From: Pseudomonas sp. B21_DOA
Lineage (GTDB): Bacteria; Pseudomonadota; Gammaproteobacteria; Pseudomonadales; Pseudomonadaceae
DNA length: 64,000 nucleotides
Assembly: GCA_030544685.1 (NCBI GenBank)
Contig: CP086683.1
Span: forward strand, 3,472,001-3,536,000
Direction: 5' to 3'
This document shows, piece by piece, positions 30,509 to 38,241 of the stretch. Position numbers and translations under genes: made by a program. Position 1 is the stretch's first letter, and each line of letters starts with the position of its first letter. A model generated the notes under the pieces. That model worked only from the letters and a program-made list of their open reading frames with translations. It was not told the origin of the DNA and did not search any database.

Positions 30509-31258
30509 TCAGTGAATCAGCATGCCGCCGTTCACATCGAGGGTGATGCCGGTCAGATAAGCGGACAGGTCGCTGGCCAGAAACAGCGCGGCGTTGGCAA
30601 CGTCCTGCGCTTGACCCAGGCGCCCCAGCGGAATGCCGTCGATGATGGCGTGGCGGCGTTCATCCTGCATCAGGCCGCCGGTGATGTCGGTGTGAATCAG
30701 CCCTGGAGCGATGGAGTTGACGCGGATGTTGTCCGGCCCCAGTTCCCGCGCCATGGCCTTGCCCAGCCCCAGAACGCCGGCCTTGGCCGCGCTGTAATGC
30801 GGGCCACCGAAGATGCCACCGCCGCGCTGGGCCGACACCGAGGACATGCAGACGATGCTGCCGGAGGACTGCTGACGCATCAGCGGAATCACCGCCTGCG
30901 ACATGAGCAAAGTGCCGCGCAGGCTGACGTCCAGCACCTTGTCGTAGTCCGAACCGCGAATATCGAGGGTCTTCAGTGGCTGGGTGATGCCGGCGTTGTT
31001 GACGAGAATATCGATGCGCCCGAAGTGTTCGATGATGGTGGCGACAGCTTGCTGGACCTGCGCTTCGTCGGCCACGTTGGCCGCCAGGCCCAGATGACCT
31101 TCGCCCAGTGCGGCGGCGGCGTCACGTGCTGCGGAGGCATCCAGATCGAGGATGACCACGCGAGCGCCATGTTGCGCAAATGTGCTGGCGGTAGCGCGGC
31201 CAATGCCACGGGCAGATGCGGCGCCGGTAATGATTGCGACTTTGCCTTGAAGAAGCAT
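30509..31258 (-). CDS. Short-chain dehydrogenase/reductase (FabG-like)
   Basis: The 249-residue product is a classical SDR with a slightly unusual nucleotide loop (TGAASARGIG), NNAG, catalytic Ser in SSVSAQ and YSAAK. The start at 31258 was chosen because the fold begins there; the frame extends a further 33 codons upstream without homology-like features. It is the first gene of a minus-strand cluster (SDR, MFS, split transketolase, esterase), divergent from a LysR regulator. It likely oxidises a hydroxyl on the imported substrate before the transketolase step; the substrate cannot be read from the sequence. Confidence 0.85.
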   Translation of the reverse strand: MLLQGKVAIITGAASARGIGRATASTFAQHGARVVILDLDASAARDAAAALGEGHLGLAANVADEAQVQQAVATIIEHFGRIDILVNNAGITQPLKTLDIRGSDYDKVLDVSLRGTLLMSQAVIPLMRQQSSGSIVCMSSVSAQRGGGIFGGPHYSAAKAGVLGLGKAMARELGPDNIRVNSIAPGLIHTDITGGLMQDERRHAIIDGIPLGRLGQAQDVANAALFLASDLSAYLTGITLDVNGGMLIH

Positions 31259-31362
31259 GGAGGATTCCCTCGAATTGTTTTTATTGGGTCGGTGTGTAAG
31301 TAACCGATGACTCAGCTTGTCCTCCGGGGCGAGCGTGAGCAATAACGCGGAAGTCACTCAAT

Positions 31363-31380
31363 GCTGAAAAAATTCAGCAC
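31363..31380. promoter_or_regulatory. Inverted-repeat operator, probable LysR site
   Basis: TGCTGAA and TTCAGCA are perfect seven-base arms around a four-base A spacer, in the divergent region between the SDR cluster and the LysR gene. LysR proteins bind such dyads of T-N11-A type. It lies 72 bases upstream of the regulator start and 105 bases upstream of the SDR start. Confidence 0.6.
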
Positions 31381-31451
31381 TCGTCAGGCTGTTGCGCAAA
31401 TGCTTGAATGAAACCGGTCCGTACATCACAAGAAATCACCACGGAGTCCCC

Positions 31452-32368
31452 ATGCGCTCTGACACTGAGGCATCGATCATCCTGCCACCGCTGAAAGCAA
31501 TTCAGGCCTTCGAGCAAACCGCACGTTTCGGCAACGTCGCCAGAGCGGCGGAAGTGCTGGACCTGACCCCTCGGCAGTCAGCCATCAACTGGCGAAACTC
31601 GAAGGGATGATCGGCCGGCAATTATTCGTTCGCGCTGCTCGGGGCGTCTCGCTGACGCCGGTCGGCGAGCAGTACCTCAAGGAAGTCTCCGGGATTCTGC
31701 ACAGTCTCGCCGTTGCCACCGAACGTGCGGCCAGCGATGTCAGCCTCGATTGCCTGCGCTTGCACTCGTCGCCCAGCTTCGGCCTGCTCTGGCTGATGCC
31801 GCGTCTGGAAGCGTTTCGCGCCAGTCATCCGGACATACAGATCAATCTGTCGTGCTCCTATGAATCGCTGCACTTCAGTCGCGACAAGATCGACGTCGAT
31901 ATCCGCCACGGTCTGCCGAACTGGCCAAGCTATGAGGTGCGCACCGTCAGGAACGAGACATTCGCCGTGCTGACCTCACCGAAACTGCTCGCGCAACGCC
32001 CGGTACGCGGCGCGTCGGATCTGCTGGAGTGCGATCTGATTCTGTCGGAAGCCACCCTGCTCAAATGGCCGCAATGGTTTGCCCAGCATGGTCTGGCGCG
32101 TCCGGAGCGGCCTTACGCATTGAGCTTCGATCGCTCGTACATGTCGCTGGAAGCCGCGAGTCACGGCCTGGGTTTCGCGCTGGAAAGCACATTGCTGGCG
32201 CAGAAGTATCTGGCCGCGGGCACGCTGGTTGAAGTAGCGCCTGAATCACTGAGTGCTGCGGTGGCGGCGCACCATCTGGTATTCCCCAAAGCGCATTCCA
32301 GCTTTCCACGGGTCAGGCGTTTTCTGGCGTGGATGGAGAGCGAATTGGGGCACGAGTTCGCGTATTGA
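31452..32368 (+). CDS. LysR-family regulator, GcvA-like (frame broken near 31567-31570)
   Basis: The 305-residue protein has an N-terminal winged helix (PPLKAIQAFEQTARFGNVARAA) and a substrate-binding domain starting RLHSSPSFGLLWLMPRLEAF, the style of GcvA/AmpR-type regulators. The break falls in the helix-turn-helix at the C4 run 31567-31570; with five C the text becomes LTPSAVSHQLAKLEG, the textbook LysR motif. It is divergent from the SDR-led catabolic cluster and probably activates it in response to a pathway intermediate. Confidence 0.85.
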
Positions 32369-32451
32369 GTCGGGCTCAATTCTTTCAAACTCTCTGATCC
32401 GCTCAAGGTCAATCCATTATCGATCTTGTCATTCATATCAGAGGTGAAGGA

Positions 32452-32676
32452 ATGGATAACTACCACATCAACAAAAACCAGCAGCGCTGGGAACTGGTCA
32501 AAGAGGGCGCGCAGCGTGCGTCGAAAACGGCTGCGACCAAAGCCGAAATCACCCAGATCGCCAGCGACTATCTGCAGGACAAGACCGCCTCGCTGAAAAT
32601 CCATAAAGAGGACGGGACGATCCAGGAAGAGCGCACCTTTCCGCGCGCTGCCGACCCGCGAAAAACCAAAGGCTGA
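32452..32676 (+). CDS. DUF2188-family small protein
   Basis: A 74-residue soluble protein in the style of DUF2188: W in QQRWELVKEGAQRASK, a central helix and a C-terminal IHKEDGTIQEERTFP strand pair. It has many charged residues and no signal peptide. The ATG follows GAGGTGAAGG. Members are widespread in Pseudomonas and have no firm function. Confidence 0.75.
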   Translation: MDNYHINKNQQRWELVKEGAQRASKTAATKAEITQIASDYLQDKTASLKIHKEDGTIQEERTFPRAADPRKTKG

Positions 32677-32723
32677 GCCGCGTTTTTCTCTGTATTCATC
32701 GTTTCTGCAGAAGGGTCTGATTT

Positions 32724-33254
32724 ATGGTCATCGCATGTCTGGGATGGGGCTCACTGATCTGGAAGCCGGACGGTTTGCCGCTGGCAAGCGAGTGGTTTGC
32801 CGACGGGCCGCAGGTACCGATCGACTTCGTTCGCGTCAGTGACACTGGCGAGTTGACTACAGCCATAAGCGCGAACGCGCCGCCGTGCAAAGTGCTGTGG
32901 TCGGTACTGGATGTCACCGACCTTGATCAGGCCCGTGAAGTCTTGCGTCTTCGCGAGGGCGTGCCTGAGGGCAGGGAGGACGGCATCGGCAGCTTCACCA
33001 TCGGTACCTCGGCAATGGGCGTGCTCGCTGAATGGGCCATCCCTCGGCAACTGGACGCGGTGATCTGGACGGCGCTGCCCGGCAGATTCAAGAACATTGA
33101 AGGCTTGGTGCCAAATGTCGACGACGCGGTCTCCTATCTGGCCGGGTTGAGCGGCGCAGCGCACGAACAAGCGCGCGACTATATCGAGCAGGTACCGGCG
33201 CAGATCGACACGCCGTATCGGCGTGAGATCATTGCCAGGCTTGGGTGGAAATGA
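32724..33254 (+). CDS. Uncharacterised 176-residue protein, possibly gamma-glutamylcyclotransferase-like
   Basis: The N-terminus MVIACLGWGSLIWKP resembles the YGS(L)xW strand of gamma-glutamylcyclotransferase-like folds, but the rest could not be matched with confidence. The protein is soluble, mildly acidic and has no signal peptide. A coupled small gene follows, its start overlapping this stop (ATGATGA), which suggests that the two products work together. Confidence 0.6.
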   Translation: MVIACLGWGSLIWKPDGLPLASEWFADGPQVPIDFVRVSDTGELTTAISANAPPCKVLWSVLDVTDLDQAREVLRLREGVPEGREDGIGSFTIGTSAMGVLAEWAIPRQLDAVIWTALPGRFKNIEGLVPNVDDAVSYLAGLSGAAHEQARDYIEQVPAQIDTPYRREIIARLGWK

Positions 33255-33496
33255 TGAGCACCCGCACCCAAGCGCAGATTGCCGCCATCTTCGATCAGCT
33301 GTTGGCACTGCGAGAAAGCGTGGACATCCTCCAGCACGTGGAGAGCGGTAGCGTCGAGTCGCTTCGTGGCCATCAGACCGTGGACGCCCCCGAGTCACTG
33401 GATCTGGTGTTTCAAAAGCTGCATGAAGACATCGCCAGCATGGAGGAAACCTTGGCGACGATTGCCGAGGCTACCGGGGACGTGCCGAAGTTGTAA
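33251..33496 (+). CDS. Small hypothetical protein, coupled to the preceding gene
   Basis: An 80-odd residue, acidic, largely helical protein (TQAQIAAIFDQLLALRESVD; DLVFQKLHEDIASMEETL). Two ATGs in tandem (33251, 33254) overlap the stop of the upstream gene, so translation is coupled. No family recognised; the helices could form a coiled-coil with a partner. Confidence 0.6.
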   Translation: MMSTRTQAQIAAIFDQLLALRESVDILQHVESGSVESLRGHQTVDAPESLDLVFQKLHEDIASMEETLATIAEATGDVPKL

Positions 33497-33540
33497 GGGT
33501 GTCGCGGGGCCGGCACGCAGAGATGATGTGGCTGGTCTGG

Positions 33541-33838
33541 CGCCTTCGCGAGCAGGCTCGCTCCCACAATGGGTTTGTGAATCGACTGATTTCCGGGGGC
33601 TGACGCAAATATCTGTGGGAGAGAGCTTGCTCACGAAAGCGCTGGGTCAGCCTGGTCATCAATTCACTGACCTGACGCCTTCGCGAGCAGGCTCGCTCCC
33701 ACAAAGTATTTGTGAATCGATGATTTCCCGGGGCTGACGCAAAACCCTGTGGGAGCGAGCCTGCTCGCGAAAGCGCTGGGTCAGGCACTTACTCTGCTGG
33801 ATGTGCCGACGCTATCGCGAGCAGGCTCGCTCCTACAA
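33541..33838. repeat. Five REP elements forming two tandem REPINs plus a single REP
   Basis: REP sequences of the type TTCGCGAGCAGGCTCGCTCC occur at about 33541-33569, 33675-33704 and 33809-33838. Inverted partners (TGTGGGAG...GCGAAAGCGC) lie at 33613-33650 and 33746-33784. The first four make two inverted pairs, about 110 bases each, repeated in tandem with a 134-base period; the spacers are alike (TTTGTGAATCGA, GGGGCTGACGCAAA). The whole gap 33497-33832 holds no gene, and the last REP runs a few bases into the end of the convergent LysR gene. Confidence 0.9.
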
Positions 33839-34741
33839 TGGGGCTGGATCTCTGACCACGCGCAACGCTTCCACCACCAGTGAAAACGCCGGCGACGGTT
33901 GGCGGCGGCTGGGGTAGTAGAGGTGGAAGCCGCCGAACGGTTCGCACCAGTCCTCCAGCACTCTGACCAAACGCCCTTCGGCCAGGTGCGTACCGAACTC
34001 GTCTTCAGGCAGGTATGCAATCCCTAACCCGTTCACAGCCGCGTCGGCGATGTGCACGGTGGAGTTGAACACCAGTTGGCCGTCAACCCGTACTTTCAGC
34101 TTTTTGCCCTGACGCTCGAATTCCCAGGCATCGACACCGTCGTAGGTCGGAAATCGAATATCGATGCAGCGGTGTGCCGCCAGTTCGCGCGGGTGTTGCG
34201 GGGCGGGGTGCCGGGCAAAGTAGCCGGGCGAGGCAACCACGGCCATGCGCAGCGGCGGGCCGATCGGCACGGCGATCATGTCCTGGGCGACGGTGTCGCT
34301 GAAGCGCACGCCGGCATCGAAGCGGTCGGCAACGATGTCGCGGAAACCGTAGTTGATATCGAATTCGAGCTTGATGTCCGGGTACTGCAGCAGTAGCGGC
34401 GTCAGCTTGGGCAGCAGAGTGGTATTGATGATGTTGTCGCCGCAGGTGATCCGCACGGTGCCGGCGGGCTTGTCGCGCAACTCGGTCAGGGCGTCCAGCT
34501 CGGCTTCGATTTCATCGAAGCGGTGCCCGATGGCGTGCAGCAAGCGTTCGCCGGCCGCCGTCAGCGACACGCTGCGCGTGGTGCGGGTCAGCAGGCGAAT
34601 TTTCAGACGCGCTTCCAGCGCCGAGACTACCTGGCTCACCGCCGATTGCGTCACGCCCAGTTGCACCGCCGCGCGGGTGAAGCTGCCGCTGCGGGCCACG
34701 GTGACGAAGGCGAGCAGGTCGTTGAAGTTGGGTTTGGCCAT
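33833..34741 (-). CDS. LysR-family transcriptional regulator
   Basis: A 302-residue LysR protein of the CrgA/AaeR-like branch: helix-turn-helix SFTRAAVQLGVTQSAVSQVV and effector domain from GTVRITCGDNI to the C-terminus. It is divergent from an exported hydrolase gene, and a strong inverted repeat lies between them, so it likely controls the hydrolase/cyclophilin-like/CMD cluster. Its stop lies at the edge of the REP array. Confidence 0.88.
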   Translation of the reverse strand: MAKPNFNDLLAFVTVARSGSFTRAAVQLGVTQSAVSQVVSALEARLKIRLLTRTTRSVSLTAAGERLLHAIGHRFDEIEAELDALTELRDKPAGTVRITCGDNIINTTLLPKLTPLLLQYPDIKLEFDINYGFRDIVADRFDAGVRFSDTVAQDMIAVPIGPPLRMAVVASPGYFARHPAPQHPRELAAHRCIDIRFPTYDGVDAWEFERQGKKLKVRVDGQLVFNSTVHIADAAVNGLGIAYLPEDEFGTHLAEGRLVRVLEDWCEPFGGFHLYYPSRRQPSPAFSLVVEALRVVRDPAPL

Positions 34742-34760
34742 GGCGCAACGCTCGGGTTTA

Positions 34761-34808
34761 TTGATTAGCGTGGTTTATAACCGCATTAAGCACTCATTAG
34801 CTAATCAA
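34761..34808. promoter_or_regulatory. Inverted repeat between the LysR gene and the hydrolase operon
   Basis: TTGATTAGC at 34761-34769 and GCTAATCAA at 34800-34808 are perfect nine-base arms 30 bases apart; the second arm overlaps the palindrome ATTAGCTAAT. This is the geometry of a LysR dimer-of-dimers site in a divergent promoter. Confidence 0.6.
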
Positions 34809-34875
34809 AGCCTCAAGCCTGCGTAACAATACCTCCATCCCGGCCTCGCCTGGGTTCCCGATCAAGGACGCCCCC

Positions 34876-35904
34876 ATGAAACGACTGTTCATACTGCTCG
34901 GGTTTGTCCTGAGTTCATTCACTGCATTCGGAGCTGACATGTCCCACGGTGCCGATAATTTCTTCAAAAGCGACAAGGTGACCGTGCAGAAGGTCAGCTT
35001 CAAAAATCAATACCAACTCACCGTGGTCGGCAACCTGTTTGTCCCCAAAGGACTCGACCCGGCAGCACGCAGCGCGGCGATTATCGTTGGCCATCCGATG
35101 GGCGCGGTAAAGGAGCAGAGCGCCAATCTGTATGCGCAGAAACTGGCGGAGCAGGGCTTTGTCACCCTGTCGCTGGATCTGTCGTTCTGGGGCGAAAGCG
35201 AGGGCGCGCCGCGCAATGCCGTGCTGCCGGACATGTACGCCGAAGACTTCAGCGCGGCCGTCGATTACCTCGGCACACGGCCATTCATCGACCGCGAGCG
35301 CATCGGCGTGCTGGGCATTTGCGGCAGCGGCAGCTTCGTGATCAGCGCGGCGAAAATCGACCCACGCATGAAAGCCATCGCTACAGTCAGCATGTACGAC
35401 ATGGGGGCGGCCAACCGTGACGGCCTCAAGCATTCGCAAAGCCTCGAACAGCGCAAACAGATCATCGCCCAAGCGGCCGAACAGCGTTACGCCGAATTCA
35501 CCGGCGGCAAGGTCGCATACACCGGCGGCACGGTGCTGGAACTGAAGGCCGACACCCATCCGATCCAGCGTGAATTCTTCGACTTCTACCGCACCCCGCG
35601 CGGCGAATTCACCCCGGCCAGCTCGACGCCGCAACAGACCACGCGGCCGACGCTGAGCAGCAACACCAAGTTCATGAACTTCTATCCGTTCGTCGATATC
35701 GAGAGCATCTCGCCGCGCCCAATGTTGTTTATTGCCGGTGCCGACGCGCACTCCCGCGAGTTCAGCGAAGAGGCGTTCCGGTTGGCGGGGCAGCCGAAAG
35801 AACTGGTGATCGTGCCGAATGCCGGCCATGTCGATCTGTACGACCGGGTCGAGCTGATTCCTTTTGCCAAGCTGACACAGTTCTTCAAGAGCAACCTGAA
35901 GTAA
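34876..35904 (+). CDS. Exported alpha/beta hydrolase (YcjY-like)
   Basis: The 342-residue product has a signal peptide (MKRLFILLGFVLSSFTAFGA) and a hydrolase domain with nucleophile region GICGSGSF, acid in FIAGADAHSREF and His in NAGHVDLYD. It resembles E. coli YcjY and related dienelactone-hydrolase-like proteins. The nucleophile is Gly-Ser in an unusual GICGSG context. It heads a three-gene plus-strand cluster with a cyclophilin-like and a carboxymuconolactone-decarboxylase-like protein. Confidence 0.82.
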   Translation: MKRLFILLGFVLSSFTAFGADMSHGADNFFKSDKVTVQKVSFKNQYQLTVVGNLFVPKGLDPAARSAAIIVGHPMGAVKEQSANLYAQKLAEQGFVTLSLDLSFWGESEGAPRNAVLPDMYAEDFSAAVDYLGTRPFIDRERIGVLGICGSGSFVISAAKIDPRMKAIATVSMYDMGAANRDGLKHSQSLEQRKQIIAQAAEQRYAEFTGGKVAYTGGTVLELKADTHPIQREFFDFYRTPRGEFTPASSTPQQTTRPTLSSNTKFMNFYPFVDIESISPRPMLFIAGADAHSREFSEEAFRLAGQPKELVIVPNAGHVDLYDRVELIPFAKLTQFFKSNLK

Positions 35905-35928
35905 CTTTCAACGCGACGGAGCGAAGCG

Positions 35929-36366
35929 ATGCGGATTTTTGCCAACGGCTGGAAGGGATTCGTACTGATGGCATGGCTGCCCTTTGCTCTGTCTGCAACG
36001 ACCGCTACGGAGGACAGCACGATGTGGATGACCGTCGGAGAACAGCGTTTTGCCATTGCTCTGGATGACAACCCGAGTACCCGGCAATTGCTCACGCGAT
36101 TGCCGCTGAGCCTGGAAATGACCGACCTGCACGGCAATGAAAAATACGCCACCGTGCAGCCGCCATTGCCCACCCAGCCCTACCGGCCGGGCACGATCCA
36201 CAACGGCGATTTCCTTTTGTATGGCGACGATACGTTGGTGGTCTTCTACAAGACCTTCGATTCGTCCTACCCCTATTCGCGTCTTGGTCGCATCGACCGG
36301 CCGCAGGACTTGGCCGAAGCCTTGGGGCGCGGCGATGTGCGGGTGACGTTCACTCTGCATGAGTGA
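35929..36366 (+). CDS. Exported cyclophilin-like fold protein
   Basis: A 145-residue protein with an N-terminal signal (KGFVLMAWLPFALSATTA) followed by a compact beta domain of the bacterial cyclophilin-like family: NPSTRQLLTRLPLSLEMTDL near the start and GDFLLYGDDTLVVFYK in the middle. Family members are often found beside hydrolases and oxidoreductases; the biochemical role is unknown. It lies 24 bases after the hydrolase and 12 before the next gene. Confidence 0.78.
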   Translation: MRIFANGWKGFVLMAWLPFALSATTATEDSTMWMTVGEQRFAIALDDNPSTRQLLTRLPLSLEMTDLHGNEKYATVQPPLPTQPYRPGTIHNGDFLLYGDDTLVVFYKTFDSSYPYSRLGRIDRPQDLAEALGRGDVRVTFTLHE

Positions 36367-36378
36367 GGAGAGTCATTG

Positions 36379-37140
36379 ATGAACCAGAGATCGTTATATC
36401 AAGGGCGTCTTTTGCGCATCGTCGCCCTCGGCTGCGCGGTCCTTGCCAGTGCAGCCTGCGTGAATCCCCTTTGCGCCAATCCTTCCCGATCACCGGAGAA
36501 ACCGATCATGAAAGAACAGCCTCTGACGCCTAAACAACTGGCGATCGCGCCGATTGCCGCCAACGCTGCAATCGGCGACATGCCGCGTTTGCACGACGCA
36601 CTCAATCGTGGTCTCGATGCCGGGCTGAGCATCAGCGAGACCAAGGAAATTCTGGTGCAGCTGTACGCCTACGCCGGTTTTCCGCGCAGCCTCAACGCCT
36701 TGTCCTTGCTGATGAAGGTTGCGCAGGAACGCGCTGCACGCGGCATCGATGACGCAGCAGGACGTGAGCCCGGTCCGGTGCCATCGGGGTATGCGCTGAT
36801 CGAACTCGGCACCGACAATCAGACTCGTCTGGTCGGAGCGCCGGTGTCCGGCCCACTGTTCGAATTCGCCCCGGCGATCGATCAGTTTCTGAAAACGCAC
36901 TTGTTCGGCGATATCTTCGCCCGCGACAACCTGCAATGGACGGATCGGGAACTGGCAACGGTTGGTGCGCTGGCAGCGATGGCTGGGGTGGAATCACAGC
37001 TGGAGTCGCATTTGAAGATCAGTCTGAATGTGGGGTTGACGGTTGAGCAGTTGCGCCAGGTTGCGCAGGAATTGGAGGCGCGTGGGGATTTGCAGGCAGC
37101 GGAGCGGGTGGTCGCGGGGCTGGAGAAAGTCCAGCGGTGA
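36379..37140 (+). CDS. Exported carboxymuconolactone decarboxylase-family protein
   Basis: The protein (253 residues) has a signal segment ending near AVLASAAC, either a lipoprotein or a type I signal, then two CMD/AhpD-like helical units (ALNRGLDAGLSISETKEILV and TVGALAAMAGVESQLESHLK). The CxxC pair used by AhpD peroxidases is not present, so it is not a classic AhpD. The ATG at 36379 follows GAGGAGAG. Third gene of the YcjY-like cluster. Confidence 0.8.
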   Translation: MNQRSLYQGRLLRIVALGCAVLASAACVNPLCANPSRSPEKPIMKEQPLTPKQLAIAPIAANAAIGDMPRLHDALNRGLDAGLSISETKEILVQLYAYAGFPRSLNALSLLMKVAQERAARGIDDAAGREPGPVPSGYALIELGTDNQTRLVGAPVSGPLFEFAPAIDQFLKTHLFGDIFARDNLQWTDRELATVGALAAMAGVESQLESHLKISLNVGLTVEQLRQVAQELEARGDLQAAERVVAGLEKVQR

Positions 37141-37180
37141 GGGCGGTTCGGATTCATTGCCGCGCTGTTAATGCAAATTC

Positions 37181-38143
37181 TTACAGTGCGCGCTGGCGCC
37201 GACTCGCTCCCGGCGAGGCGCCTGTTATGCGCTTGAAGGCACGACTGAACGCCGCTTGGGAGGTGTAGCCCAGGCGCTGCGCCACTTCTTCGATCGGCAG
37301 TCTTTCCAGGGTCAGCCACTGACTGGCCAGGCGCATGCGCAGTTCGGTGGCATAGCGTAGCGGCGGGGTGCCGAGGGTGGTCTGGAAGCGTTCGGCGAAG
37401 ACCGAGCGCGAGGTGTTGCACAGCGTTGCCAGTTCGGCGACGCTCCAGTCGCGCCCCGGTTGTTGGTGCAGGGCCAGCAAGGCCTGCGCCAGGCGAGGGT
37501 CGCGCAGGGCGGCGACGAGACCGGAGGCATTGCCGCAAGCGCATTCGACCCATCCGCGAACAATCATTGCTGCCACTACGTCCGCAAGGCGCGCGAGAAT
37601 GCCGGCGAAGCCGATGCGCGCTGCGCTGACTTCGCGTTCCATGGTCGCGAGAATCGGCATGAGTCCCGGATAGCGCTGGCCACCGGCGTCGATCAGCATA
37701 AGACCCGGCATCAGCCGACCGAGGCCTTGCAGGCTGCCGAGTTCGAACTCCATACAGCCACTAAAGAGCAGGGCGCTATCGGGCAAATCGGCGCTGTGTC
37801 CGACCTGCACCGCGCAGACCGTGTCGCCGAGCGGTGCGGCGACGGCGCTGTCAATGTCCTGCACCTCGGCGCCTGCATGAGACAGCAACTGGTGCGCAGC
37901 ACCATGGGCAATGAATACCGCATTGCCTGCCGACAATTCGTACAAGCTGCCGTCCTCCAGTCGCAACACTGTCGATCCGGCGGCAACGAAATGGAAATAC
38001 GCATGGCCGGGTTTGTCGCTGAAACCCAGGCCATAGGGCGGGCCGGCGTGGATCCGCCGATATTGCACGCCACGCAGGCGCATGCTGCGCAACAACTCGG
38101 TGATCAGGTCTGAAGACACAGAGAAGGAATCAATGCTCGTCAT
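37181..38143 (-). CDS. AraC-family regulator with cupin-type sensor
   Basis: About 320 residues: an N-terminal cupin-type domain (PPYGLGFSDKPGHAYFHFV) and a C-terminal AraC double helix-turn-helix (WSVAELATLCNTSRSVFAER; PIEEVAQRLGYTSQAAFSRA). This arrangement is the AraC branch often placed next to drug-efflux or oxidoreductase genes. The start at 38143 is a choice; an in-frame ATG lies 13 codons upstream. It is divergent from an MFS gene, which is its likely target. Confidence 0.82.
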   Translation of the reverse strand: MTSIDSFSVSSDLITELLRSMRLRGVQYRRIHAGPPYGLGFSDKPGHAYFHFVAAGSTVLRLEDGSLYELSAGNAVFIAHGAAHQLLSHAGAEVQDIDSAVAAPLGDTVCAVQVGHSADLPDSALLFSGCMEFELGSLQGLGRLMPGLMLIDAGGQRYPGLMPILATMEREVSAARIGFAGILARLADVVAAMIVRGWVECACGNASGLVAALRDPRLAQALLALHQQPGRDWSVAELATLCNTSRSVFAERFQTTLGTPPLRYATELRMRLASQWLTLERLPIEEVAQRLGYTSQAAFSRAFKRITGASPGASRRQRAL

Positions 38144-38241
38144 GTTCGGGGTTTCGATCAAAAGTTCAAGACTGCGCATCATAGATCATCCGGATTGCCC
38201 TCAATAGACTGCCTTCTCGAAATGTCCGAGGGAGTCTTGAA

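Noticed and set aside
33541..33838. Possible CRISPR array
   Set aside because: The repeats alternate in orientation, are imperfect and have similar rather than unique spacers; these are REP/REPIN elements, and no cas genes are near.
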